Below, piece by piece: positions 1 through 7,613 of a DNA stretch of 64,000 nucleotides. This DNA is from JAKQIM01 sp964633225 (GTDB lineage Bacteria > Chloroflexota > Anaerolineae > Anaerolineales > UBA4823): the NCBI GenBank assembly GCA_964633225.1, contig CAZWFQ010000007.1:10553-74552 (forward strand), written 5' to 3'. Under the pieces are notes generated by a model. That model saw only the letters and a program-made list of their open reading frames with translations, ran no database searches and was not told the DNA's origin. Numbering within the stretch: position 1 is the stretch's first letter; the number at the start of each line of letters is the position of its first letter. The position numbers and the translations under genes are program-made.

Positions 1-9
1 AAATCAAGC

Positions 10-38
10 TTGACTTTCTTGCGATAGTTGGCTATATT
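10..38 (+). promoter_or_regulatory. Promoter of the restriction-modification operon (leaderless)
   Basis: A -35 TTGACT (10-15) is followed by a 17-nt spacer and a -10 TATATT (33-38). The predicted transcription start, six bases after the -10 hexamer, falls on the A of the methylase ATG at 45, and no Shine-Dalgarno sequence precedes that ATG. The mRNA is therefore predicted to be leaderless. The geometry matches the AbiEi promoter at the other end of the window. Confidence 0.6.
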
Positions 39-44
39 CGGGGT

Positions 45-956
45 ATGGATCGGTTTTCTTTTATCAATAATATTTTGCTAGGCGATTGCGGTGACGTGCT
101 TAAAGGTTTACCTGATAATTCGGTAGATTTAATCTTTACATCGCCGCCTTATGCAGACCAGCGTCAGAAAACGTATGGCGGTGTTTCGCCTGATACGTAT
201 GTGAGTTGGTTCCTTCCCAAAACAGAACAATTTTTGCGAGTGCTTAAGCCTACGGGCACTTTTATCTTGAATATTAAAGAGCGCGTGGTGAATGGGGAAA
301 GACACACGTATGTGATCGAATTAATCCTGGCGATGAGAAGTCAGGGTTGGCTGTGGACCGAAGAATTCATGTGGCATAAGAAGAATTCATACCCCGGCAA
401 ATGGCCCAATCGGTTTCGAGACAACTGGGAACGGTTAATTCAATTCAATAAATCCAAAAATTTCAGCATGTATCAGGAAGCCGTTATGGTTCCTGTGGGT
501 AACTGGGCAAAAGATAGGCTGGCAAAGCTAAGCCAGACCGATCAAACGCGCGATGAATCGAGAGTGGGCAGCGGTTTTGGAAAAAATGTCTCTAATTGGG
601 TGGGGCGTGATATGGTCTATCCCAATAATGTCATTCACTTAGCAACTGAATGTGCGAACAAGAATCACAGTGCTGCGTTTCCGGTTGAATTGCCCAAATG
701 GTTTATCAAGTTGTTTACAAGGCAGGGAGATGTTGTTTTGGATCCTTTTATTGGATCGGGAACGACTGCACTGGCGGCCATGCAGCTAGGCCGCAATTAT
801 GTCGGGATTGACCTTAATCCAGAATACATCGATATTGCACGCGATCGGGTGGCCGCGACGCAAATAGCTTTACCTATTGTCGCAGAAGAACACGGGGATT
901 ACCAGGCGATAAGTATGTCAGATTCTTTGCGAGAGGATAAGCATGAATCCACTTAA
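45..956 (+). CDS. Site-specific DNA methyltransferase (beta class) of a type II R-M system
   Basis: The protein (303 aa) transfers a methyl group from S-adenosylmethionine to a base in the recognition site of the partner nuclease. Motif IV, TSPPY at residues 32-36, comes first. Motif I, the SAM-binding DPFIGSGTT, lies near the C-terminus around residue 238. This order is the beta class; an SPPY-type motif fits N4-cytosine methylation better than N6-adenine, though both use it. The length is normal and the gene looks intact. Its last 14 bases overlap the endonuclease gene, so the two are translationally coupled. Both genes look AT-richer than the rest of the window, which suggests acquisition by transfer. 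The target sequence cannot be read from the protein. Confidence 0.93.
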   Translation: MDRFSFINNILLGDCGDVLKGLPDNSVDLIFTSPPYADQRQKTYGGVSPDTYVSWFLPKTEQFLRVLKPTGTFILNIKERVVNGERHTYVIELILAMRSQGWLWTEEFMWHKKNSYPGKWPNRFRDNWERLIQFNKSKNFSMYQEAVMVPVGNWAKDRLAKLSQTDQTRDESRVGSGFGKNVSNWVGRDMVYPNNVIHLATECANKNHSAAFPVELPKWFIKLFTRQGDVVLDPFIGSGTTALAAMQLGRNYVGIDLNPEYIDIARDRVAATQIALPIVAEEHGDYQAISMSDSLREDKHEST

Positions 957-1683
957 CCTGCAAAACGTGTGCGACTATGTGAATGACCATATCGTTGACT
1001 TTCACGAGCGGCGTCTTAAATCTTTGGGGGAATTGAGATTAGAGAAACTGCTGAACAAGAATCCTTATTTATTCAAGGCGAAGAACATAACAACTGCCAA
1101 CGAGTTAATCTCGGGCTTGTTGGATGCCTTTCTCTCATCATCCGAAGAAAAGCTTTTTGGGGACTTTCTGGAAGGCTTGGCGGTATTTGTTGCCGAAATG
1201 ACTTGTGGCGGTCATAAGTCGGCTGCCCCAGGGGTGGATTTAGAGTTTATCAATAACGGTATTCACTATGTGGTTTCGATAAAATCCGGGCCTCATTGGG
1301 GCAATAGCTCGCAGCAAGGCAAGCTCGAACAAGATCTTAAGAATGCCATGTCCAGGTTGAAACAATTGCAACGGGGGGCAAATGTACAGCCTGTATTGGG
1401 AATATGCTATGGGAAAATGAAAACAAGTTATCTAAGGGGATATGTGAAGGTGGTTGGGCAGAATTTTTGGTACCTAATCAGCGAGAATCAGAACTTATAT
1501 ACGGATCTCATTGAGCCGGTTGGGTACCGGGCCAAAGAGCATAATGATTCTTTCTCCTTTGAAAAAGGCAAGGTAACGAACCGGCTCACCAAACAGTTCA
1601 TTGATCAATTTTGCGACGATGGCGGTGCGATCAACTGGGTGAAATTGGTTGAGTTCAACAGCGGGAATTTTGACTTACAGTAG
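943..1683 (+). CDS. Type II restriction endonuclease, probably PmeII family
   Basis: This 246-aa protein is encoded directly downstream of, and overlapping, the DNA methylase, so it is the natural candidate for the cutting partner. A PD-(D/E)XK-like core is visible around residues 94-113: an acidic residue in GVDLEF is followed by IKSG with its lysine and then WGNSSQ. I recognise the combination NPYLFKAKNI (N-terminal), LSSSEEKLFG and SIKSGPHWGNS as typical of the PmeII family of type II enzymes; this is from memory, not from a search. The length is full. It lacks any helicase or specificity domain, so it should act as a simple type II enzyme. AT-rich composition like its partner. Confidence 0.8.
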   Translation: MNPLNLQNVCDYVNDHIVDFHERRLKSLGELRLEKLLNKNPYLFKAKNITTANELISGLLDAFLSSSEEKLFGDFLEGLAVFVAEMTCGGHKSAAPGVDLEFINNGIHYVVSIKSGPHWGNSSQQGKLEQDLKNAMSRLKQLQRGANVQPVLGICYGKMKTSYLRGYVKVVGQNFWYLISENQNLYTDLIEPVGYRAKEHNDSFSFEKGKVTNRLTKQFIDQFCDDGGAINWVKLVEFNSGNFDLQ

Positions 1684-1701
1684 CGTTTGCCAGACGGCTT
1701 G

Positions 1702-1986
1702 CTACAGCACCATCACCACCTGCTCTTGGGCGTTCAGTTCCAGGTAGATGGCGTCGAGCTGGGCCCGGCTTTCGGCGTTGATGACCACCGTTACCGAGCG
1801 GAAGCGCCCGCCGCTGCTCAGCTTGCGTTGGATCTGGCTGGTGGCAGGGTCGGCAATGTGCTTGTGGACAATGCCCACCACCAGGGTCTCGAAATCATCA
1901 TGGTTGGGCCCCATGGCTTTGACCGGAAATTGGCAGGGGAAGGTCAGGCCCAGCGGGGCGGAGTTGTCGTCAGAAGGATCATTCAT
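1702..1986 (-). CDS. DUF493 (YbeD-like) small protein
   Basis: A 94-aa protein with the DUF493/YbeD pattern: FPCQFPVKAMG near the start, a central SSGGRFRSVTVVI strand and the ending SRAQLDAIYLEL. The family adopts an ACT-like alpha/beta fold and is suspected to be regulatory, but its role is not established. The gene begins 21 bp downstream of the large hybrid kinase on the same strand, so the two are probably co-transcribed. It converges with the endonuclease gene at its 3' side with an 18-bp gap and no clear terminator. Start ATG at 1986. Confidence 0.82.
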   Translation of the reverse strand: MNDPSDDNSAPLGLTFPCQFPVKAMGPNHDDFETLVVGIVHKHIADPATSQIQRKLSSGGRFRSVTVVINAESRAQLDAIYLELNAQEQVVMVL

Positions 1987-2007
1987 TGGGTAAAAATCCA
2001 GAGCATC

Positions 2008-5000
2008 TTAGCGCAGCGGGATATCGGCGGTGATGGGCAAGAGAATGTGGAAGATGCTGCCGGGACAGCGTTCTTCGTCCTGGCATTCGCTCTCCACCCA
2101 GATGCGCCCGTGGTGAGCCGCCACGATGCCGCGCGCAATTGCCAGCCCCAGGCCAGGGCCGCCGCCTTTGAACTTGGTGTCGCCGGAAGAGTGGACTTCT
2201 ACGGCGCCGGTTTGATAGAACTTGTCAAAGATCAGATCCTGGTGCTCCTTATCGATGCCGATGCCGCTATCCTGGATCTGGATATCTACGCAAGCTCCCA
2301 GTTCGTTGTCTTGCACCACCATGCCGCGGGCCACAATATGCCCCCCATCGGGAGTGTATTTGATGGCGTTGCCGATCACATTTTGCAGTACCTTCAGGAT
2401 CAAGGTGGGGTCGGCATGGATCAACGGCACGTTCTCCAGGTTTTCTAACTCGAGAGACAGGCTGCGCTCTTGCAAGGCGGGGGTTATGTCGGCCTGGATG
2501 CGTTTGAGGGTCACGCCGATGGACATGATCTCGGGGCGCATATCCAGCACCTGGCTGTCGATGCGCGCCACGTCGAGCATGCTGTTGACGATGGTGTGCA
2601 GGCGGTCGATGCCTTTCAGCACGCCCTTGACCGCCTCGGTCAGGTACTGGCTGTTCTTGACAGTGGCATCATTGGTGAACATGCCCAGGTAGCCCTTCAT
2701 CACCGTCAGGGGGGTGCGCAGTTCATGCGCAGCCACGTTGATGAAGACGGTCTTGTTCTTGTCTAGCTTTTCGAGCTGCTGATAGGCAACCTTCAACTCT
2801 TCGGTGCGCTGGGCCACCATCTCTTCGAGCTGTTCGTTGAAGCGTGTGATCTCGTTGTACAGGCCGGCATTCTCCAGGGCGATGGCAGCCTGCAGGGCAA
2901 AGGTGGATGCCATCACGTCATCATCCTGGCTGAAGGCGCGCACATCTTTGCGCGTTAGCGAGAGCATGCCGATGACATGGTCTTTTGAGAAGAGCGGCAC
3001 GCCCATCCACGAATGGTTGAGCGGCAGCCAGTCTTGCTGTTTCCAGCCTGAAATACGGGTTACATCGTCGATGATGACCGGGCGGCCTGCCGCCACCACC
3101 TGCTCGAAGACGTCACCTTCGCGGATGTCGACCAGCAGGTCGCGGGCGCGTTCGTCTTTGGGGAAGCCGCGCTGCGCCACAATGCGCAGCACGTCGCCCT
3201 CTTGCAATAAGAGTGAGCTGCGTTCGTAGGGTACCACCAGGGCCAATTGTTCCAATACGTAACCAGGCACCTCGTGCAGCTTGAGACTGCTGGAGAGTTT
3301 ACGCCCGGCCTGCACCAAGATCTCTGCCACCTGGCGGCGCTCTTGCTCGGCCTGGTACATGTGGGCGCCTTCGATGGCCGTGGCAGCCTGGGTTGCCAGC
3401 GACATAAGCAGGTCCACATCGTGCTGCTCGAACTGGCGTTGGTCGATGCGGTTAATGGCCGTGACCGTTCCGATGACCAGGTCTTTGGCCTTGAGCGGCA
3501 CTACGATGACCGATCCGGTGCCGGCGCGGCGCCGTCTTTCAGCGGTCTCGGGCGGCTCAATGCCGTCCTCTGCACTGCGCGAGAGCACCGGTTGGCCGGT
3601 TTCAAAAACTTGCCCGCTGATGCCGCTTTTTAGCTCGTGGTAGGTGGTGTCTAGGTCGTCGATGATGCGGCCGTTATGCACCGAGAGCAGTACCTTTTCT
3701 TGGAGATGGTCTACCAAAAAGACCAGCACCCGGTCGGCCTGCACCAGCCCGGTGAAGTGATTGGTAAGTTTCTGGCAGATCTCGGCCACTTCGGTGGCGC
3801 CCAAGATGGCGCGCGCCGCCCGGAAGAGGCCGTCGGTTTCAGCCAGGGCCTGTTGGGCACGCTGGGCGGCGGTTTCGGCGGTTTTCTTGGCAATATCCAA
3901 CTCGATGGCGTGCTGCTCAGAGCGCACCAAAAGCCGCCCAATCTCTTGCATGGCCTGCTCGCGTTCTTTGACCAGCAGGGCGCGATAAATGGCGCTGCTC
4001 AGCAGGTTGCTCAGGCGGATGTACACTTCCCACTCGCGCGGGCCAACCTCGGTCCACAAGAAGCCCATCGGCGCCCCGGCAAAGCTTTGCAGTGTGATGA
4101 CTGCGCTGAAACGTCGCCCCTGCGGCAGGCAGTTGGCAGGCGCCATCTGGCGGGCCGGGAAGGACGGCAGCTCAGCGGGGTTGAGCCCTGGCTGGGCGGC
4201 GTCGTATGCAAAGAAGAGGCGCGCCTGTGGGTCGCGGCGCAGCAGGGATGGCGAGGCGCTCAGGTCTGTGGGATCGAAGAGGGCCAGGTGGCAGTGCCGA
4301 ATGCCCAGAGCGGGGAAGTGCTGCGTGGTGGCGCCAGCCATCTCGCGCATGCTGGGGAGTGTTGCCAGGGTATGGCCCAGGCCTTGCAAAAGCGCTTCTT
4401 GCTGTTCCACTTCCAGGCGTTGGTAGGCCTGCTCGCGCTGGGCTACCTCGCCCACCAGGATGCGGGCCTGCTCCAGCAGGTTTTCGGCTTGCAGCATGGT
4501 GATGCGATCGGGCAGGTAGGGCAGCACCTGGCGGCGGAATTCGGATAAGAAGCTGTGCCAGAAGTTGGTATCTCGGTTAGCCACTGGCAGCCGCTGTACT
4601 GCCAGCAGGGACTGGGCGATGGCCTTAGGGAAATCATCTTGGGTCTTGCCGCCCATATCGCTTAAGAAGCAATCCCACAAGTTTGCTAGCGTAGCGGTCA
4701 CACGCCGCCGGTCGGCAGCAGATGTGGTCAGCATGTCATCCATGAAGACCTGGTGCAATTCTTCGAGGGCGTTTTTGCGCTGGGCCTTTAGCGCCGCCAG
4801 GGGGGGCTGCCCCTCGGGCAGGGAGACCGTCTCAGCGATCAGTGTGAGATCGTCGCAGGCTACCTGGCGCAAGGCCTGGGGCAGGCAGCCGCAGGACCAG
4901 CGCGTGACCAGCTCGGTGGGCATGACGATCTGTTTGGGGGTGGTCTCGCCGCGGATGAGCTGCATCAGCATGGCAATGGCCTGTTTGCCCGAGGAATAGA

Positions 5001-5763
5001 AGGGCTGGCGCACCGTGGTGAGCGGCACGCCCAGCACCTGGGCTTCCAGTACATCATCAAAGCCCACCAGGGCCACCTCGGTGGGCACCTGCAGGCCGCA
5101 TTCTTGCAGGCCATCCAGGGCGCCAAAGGCCATGCGGTCATTGGCGGCGGCTACGGCGTCGAACTTGACCTGGCGTTCTTCGAGCAGGGTGTGTACGGCG
5201 GCTCGCCCGCTGTCTAGGTTGAAATCGCCGGCTACCACAAGCTGGGGATCGAAAAGCAGGCTGTGCGCCTTCAGGGTGTCAAGATACGCCTGGTAGCGCT
5301 GTTCGGCTTCGATCTGCCCCTCGGGCCCGCGAATGAAGGCAATGCGCTGGCGGCCGTGTTCTTGGATCAGGTGTTCCACTGCCAGGCACATGCCGTTGTA
5401 ACTATCTGACAAGATGGCTGGGATGTCGCCGGCAGCCATCGAGATGGTCAGCATGGGGCGGGGTGCAAAGCGCTGGCAGAATTGCAGGACGGTTTCTTCT
5501 TCGACCCCGTGGCCAATATCGGCAAAGAAGATCAGGCCGTCGAGCTGCTGCGGGTCGATCAGGTCGTACAGCGAAAGATCGCCGCTGTTCTCCGGCTTGA
5601 GGGAGCCGCCAGCAAAGATGAGCAGGTTGACATTCATTTCCTCGGCGGCAGCGGTCAGGCCAGCCATCAGCTCTTTGCCCCAGGCCCGCCCAATGCGCGC
5701 AATCAGCAGACCGATGGTGGGCCGGCTGCTGCGCTTGCGAGAAGAGCGGGGTGGAGTGGGCAT
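2008..5763 (-). CDS. Soluble hybrid sensor histidine kinase with LacI-type ligand domain and GAF domains
   Basis: A 1251-aa multidomain kinase. Residues about 15-295 form a LacI/GalR-type periplasmic-binding-like domain (PTIGLLIARIG start, then AANDRMAFGAL and LVGFDDV signatures), but there is no helix-turn-helix before it. A helical linker and a partial GAF-like region follow (to about 600), then a coiled coil, two GAF domains (about 645-790 and 810-965), a second coiled coil, a HisKA domain with the phospho-acceptor His1013 in AAHELRTP, and an HATPase_c domain with N, G1 and G2 boxes (VIGNAIKYTPDG, DSGIGID, GPGLGLA). No signal peptide or membrane helix is visible, so it should sense an imported sugar-like ligand in the cytoplasm. 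No response regulator is adjacent. The ATG at 5763 lacks a good ribosome-binding site. Confidence 0.9.
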   Translation of the reverse strand: MPTPPRSSRKRSSRPTIGLLIARIGRAWGKELMAGLTAAAEEMNVNLLIFAGGSLKPENSGDLSLYDLIDPQQLDGLIFFADIGHGVEEETVLQFCQRFAPRPMLTISMAAGDIPAILSDSYNGMCLAVEHLIQEHGRQRIAFIRGPEGQIEAEQRYQAYLDTLKAHSLLFDPQLVVAGDFNLDSGRAAVHTLLEERQVKFDAVAAANDRMAFGALDGLQECGLQVPTEVALVGFDDVLEAQVLGVPLTTVRQPFYSSGKQAIAMLMQLIRGETTPKQIVMPTELVTRWSCGCLPQALRQVACDDLTLIAETVSLPEGQPPLAALKAQRKNALEELHQVFMDDMLTTSAADRRRVTATLANLWDCFLSDMGGKTQDDFPKAIAQSLLAVQRLPVANRDTNFWHSFLSEFRRQVLPYLPDRITMLQAENLLEQARILVGEVAQREQAYQRLEVEQQEALLQGLGHTLATLPSMREMAGATTQHFPALGIRHCHLALFDPTDLSASPSLLRRDPQARLFFAYDAAQPGLNPAELPSFPARQMAPANCLPQGRRFSAVITLQSFAGAPMGFLWTEVGPREWEVYIRLSNLLSSAIYRALLVKEREQAMQEIGRLLVRSEQHAIELDIAKKTAETAAQRAQQALAETDGLFRAARAILGATEVAEICQKLTNHFTGLVQADRVLVFLVDHLQEKVLLSVHNGRIIDDLDTTYHELKSGISGQVFETGQPVLSRSAEDGIEPPETAERRRRAGTGSVIVVPLKAKDLVIGTVTAINRIDQRQFEQHDVDLLMSLATQAATAIEGAHMYQAEQERRQVAEILVQAGRKLSSSLKLHEVPGYVLEQLALVVPYERSSLLLQEGDVLRIVAQRGFPKDERARDLLVDIREGDVFEQVVAAGRPVIIDDVTRISGWKQQDWLPLNHSWMGVPLFSKDHVIGMLSLTRKDVRAFSQDDDVMASTFALQAAIALENAGLYNEITRFNEQLEEMVAQRTEELKVAYQQLEKLDKNKTVFINVAAHELRTPLTVMKGYLGMFTNDATVKNSQYLTEAVKGVLKGIDRLHTIVNSMLDVARIDSQVLDMRPEIMSIGVTLKRIQADITPALQERSLSLELENLENVPLIHADPTLILKVLQNVIGNAIKYTPDGGHIVARGMVVQDNELGACVDIQIQDSGIGIDKEHQDLIFDKFYQTGAVEVHSSGDTKFKGGGPGLGLAIARGIVAAHHGRIWVESECQDEERCPGSIFHILLPITADIPLR

Positions 5764-5792
5764 AGGATGTTTATCGAATCAGCCTGACTACT

Positions 5793-5821
5793 ATTGTAAG
5801 CACAAATCCGCAAAATGCCAA
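5793..5821 (-). promoter_or_regulatory. Promoter of the hybrid sensor kinase gene
   Basis: On the minus strand a -35 TTGGCA (5821-5816) and a -10 TACAAT (5798-5793) are separated by 17 nt. Transcription would start near 5786, about 20 nt before the ATG at 5763. A nearby TTGACA (5829-5824) is 25 nt from this -10 and so is less suitable. Confidence 0.5.
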
Positions 5822-5857
5822 TGTGTCAAAGGGCCTTGCGGCATACACAAATGTAAG

Positions 5858-6772
5858 TTAGGGCGTTCCGTCCCAGCCTGCCAGGCGGGCCGAAAGCCAC
5901 CAGAAGGCCTGGCCTTTGAGGTAACAGTTGAGCGAGTGTGAATGAGCGCAGCTGAAAGCCGGGTCTGGGCAGTAGCCGGGGTGCGTGCTGCACCAATTGG
6001 CGCACCAGGGGCAGGTATCAGTGGGGATGCCGCTGTAGGGGGTGCCGTCTGGCAGCCAGCTTTCAATATCGGCGAAATCGTAGAGCACCTTATCGTTGTC
6101 GAGCACAAATTGGCGCACCATGTCGTTATTGCGGTTGAGCGTCTCGTAACTGCCGGCATCGGTATGCCCGGTCATGTAGACGAAGCGCACGCCAGGATAT
6201 TCGCTTTCGAGCTGGAGCATCATATCGAGGTAGCCCTGCACTTGCTGCACGCTGAGCCAAGACATTTCGCCGCACCAGGACCACATAAAAACATTGGCTT
6301 CTGGTGAGTCGTTCAGCAGACCGCGTGCCCAATTCAGGTATGTCGATGCATTCCAACTGAAGCCAGAATAGCCCATGCGCAAGGATAGCGGGTCGCTGGG
6401 GTCGGGCGGGCTGCCCCACCCCATTGAGAAGTTGTAGGCTGGCGGGTTGACGTAGGCGCTCAAGTATTCTGCCCCGTCGTACACTTGCGTGCCATGCGAG
6501 GTGGAGCCGTAAGCCCAAACCACGTTCTGCTTGGCGGCTTCGATCCATTGGGTGGGAATGAGGCTGATATCGCGGTGGTTATGATCCACCACAATGGCGG
6601 CCTCGGGCTGGGGAGATTGTTCGACGATATAGGGCAGGTAGAACTGCTCTGCCAGGGGGCGGGCGGTGGCAGGGCGGGGCTCTCCGACCAATGTCTGGCA
6701 GATGAGTGCTAACAAGACAGGGAATAGAACCAAAGTGTAAAATTTCTTACGAGATGACGGGGTATTATTCAT
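5858..6772 (-). CDS. Secreted SGNH-like hydrolase-related protein
   Basis: A 304-aa protein with an N-terminal signal peptide (basic SSRKKF followed by a hydrophobic stretch, residues 1-30), so it is exported. A central region is reminiscent of SGNH-type esterases: YPGVRFVYMTGHTDA, then NRNNDMVRQF and VLYDFADIESW. The C-terminus is rich in Cys and His (CPWCANWCS, HPGYCPDP, CAHSHSLNC), suggesting disulfides or a metal site. I do not see a confident catalytic Ser-Asp-His set, so enzymatic activity is uncertain. It follows the Mut7-C remnant by 6 bp and is probably the last gene of a three-gene minus-strand operon. An AAAGGT element precedes the ATG. Confidence 0.6.
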   Translation of the reverse strand: MNNTPSSRKKFYTLVLFPVLLALICQTLVGEPRPATARPLAEQFYLPYIVEQSPQPEAAIVVDHNHRDISLIPTQWIEAAKQNVVWAYGSTSHGTQVYDGAEYLSAYVNPPAYNFSMGWGSPPDPSDPLSLRMGYSGFSWNASTYLNWARGLLNDSPEANVFMWSWCGEMSWLSVQQVQGYLDMMLQLESEYPGVRFVYMTGHTDAGSYETLNRNNDMVRQFVLDNDKVLYDFADIESWLPDGTPYSGIPTDTCPWCANWCSTHPGYCPDPAFSCAHSHSLNCYLKGQAFWWLSARLAGWDGTP

Positions 6773-6778
6773 GATATT

Positions 6779-7036
6779 TTACCTTTCGCCTTGCTTGGAC
6801 TTGCCTTGTTTAAACAGGTCTTTCACCATCCCCAACATATGATCGTAATGTGAACCCTTCCAGTATACCTGATTGCAGGCCGGGCACAAGTGAAATTCGT
6901 TCAGGTGTTTGATCGACTGGTGGGCGGTGCACGCTAGCTCCGCCGGCCCGCTGCGCCGTGCGGCAGGCAACAGGCTTTCCAATCCATTGTGAAAATGGAA
7001 GGGCAAGTTGAGCAGCGCGGCAGGCTGGCTCATCAT
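6779..7036 (-). CDS. Internally deleted Mut7-C protein (ubiquitin-like start joined to C-terminal zinc ribbon)
   Basis: An 85-aa ORF that looks like a collapsed Mut7-C protein. Residues 11-45 (ending TAHQSIKHL) match the start of the ubiquitin-like domain that commonly precedes Mut7-C. Residues 46-75 (NEFHLCPACNQVYWKGSHY) match the extreme C-terminal zinc-ribbon end of the Mut7-C RNase domain. The PIN-like nuclease core and the first zinc-binding cysteine pair, normally some 150-180 residues between these parts, are missing. The junction lies near residue 45/46 (around 6901) and is in frame. Catalytic function is therefore unlikely. It sits 5 bp after the PPOX gene and 6 bp before the secreted protein. 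It may be a remnant or a small protein with a new role. Confidence 0.7.
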   Translation of the reverse strand: MMSQPAALLNLPFHFHNGLESLLPAARRSGPAELACTAHQSIKHLNEFHLCPACNQVYWKGSHYDHMLGMVKDLFKQGKSKQGER

Positions 7037-7041
7037 GGGGC

Positions 7042-7482
7042 TTACCAGGCCCGGGTCATCTCCGGCGTGAGCTTCACCAGGCGGTTCTCAGGATCGCGCG
7101 ACCAGGACTGCGGCTCTTCGCCCAGTACGCCTTGCGGGCCCATGTAGCGGGTGTAGATTTCAATCGATTTCTCCCGCACCAGCTCGCGCGGCATCTCGAT
7201 CACTTCGGCAGTGCCTTCCATCAACACGGCTTCCAGCTTGCCCGGTTCTTTGCCCGGTTCTTTGGCCTCGATCAGTACGGCGCAGCGCGGGTTGCGCAGC
7301 AGCTCTTTTAGCTTGCGGGTGCTCTCAAAGGCACTGATCCAGATGCTGGTGCCGTCCCACAAGAACCACACCGGCACTACGTGCGGCTGCAGGCTGCGCG
7401 GGTCGGCGGTAGCCAACCTGGCTAGCACGGCATCGTCAAGCAGGGCATTGATCAGGGCAGGATCGGTAGTTTTCTTTGGCAT
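7042..7482 (-). CDS. Pyridoxamine 5'-phosphate oxidase-fold (PPOX class) flavin/F420-dependent protein
   Basis: A 146-aa single-domain split-barrel protein. The typical pattern is present: LLDDAVLARLATADPRS, HVVPVWFLWDGTSIWI, RKLKELLRNPRCAVLIEA and a final TRYMGPQG. Members bind FMN or F420 and carry out one- or two-electron reductions; the exact cofactor and substrate cannot be fixed by eye. Length is normal. A good ribosome-binding site (AGGAG) precedes the ATG at 7482. It leads a probable three-gene operon and diverges from the membrane glycosyltransferase at 7614. Confidence 0.85.
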   Translation of the reverse strand: MPKKTTDPALINALLDDAVLARLATADPRSLQPHVVPVWFLWDGTSIWISAFESTRKLKELLRNPRCAVLIEAKEPGKEPGKLEAVLMEGTAEVIEMPRELVREKSIEIYTRYMGPQGVLGEEPQSWSRDPENRLVKLTPEMTRAW

Positions 7483-7593
7483 GCTATGCTCCTTTGAAAA
7501 TATCTTTTCGCTGGGATAAGCAGGATGGATTGGGTAAATGCCCTGTTCATCTTACTCATCCTCTAAAATTTTCTCCAGTATAGCACAGCCTCA

Positions 7594-7602
7594 TGCTATA
7601 AT
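7594..7602 (+). promoter_or_regulatory. Extended -10 promoter of the 7614 glycosyltransferase gene
   Basis: TGCTATAAT is a consensus extended -10 element; no convincing -35 is present upstream. Transcription would start near 7609, only about five bases before the ATG at 7614, and there is no Shine-Dalgarno sequence, so the leader is nearly absent. Confidence 0.5.
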
Positions 7603-7613
7603 CATGTGCGCCT

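Noticed and set aside
1687..2448. 253-aa plus-strand ORF opposite the DUF493 and kinase genes
   Set aside because: It is an antisense frame of the two minus-strand genes; composition is driven by their codons and it has no recognisable domain.
3676..4548. 290-aa plus-strand ORF
   Set aside because: Antisense to the GAF region of the hybrid kinase; no family pattern.
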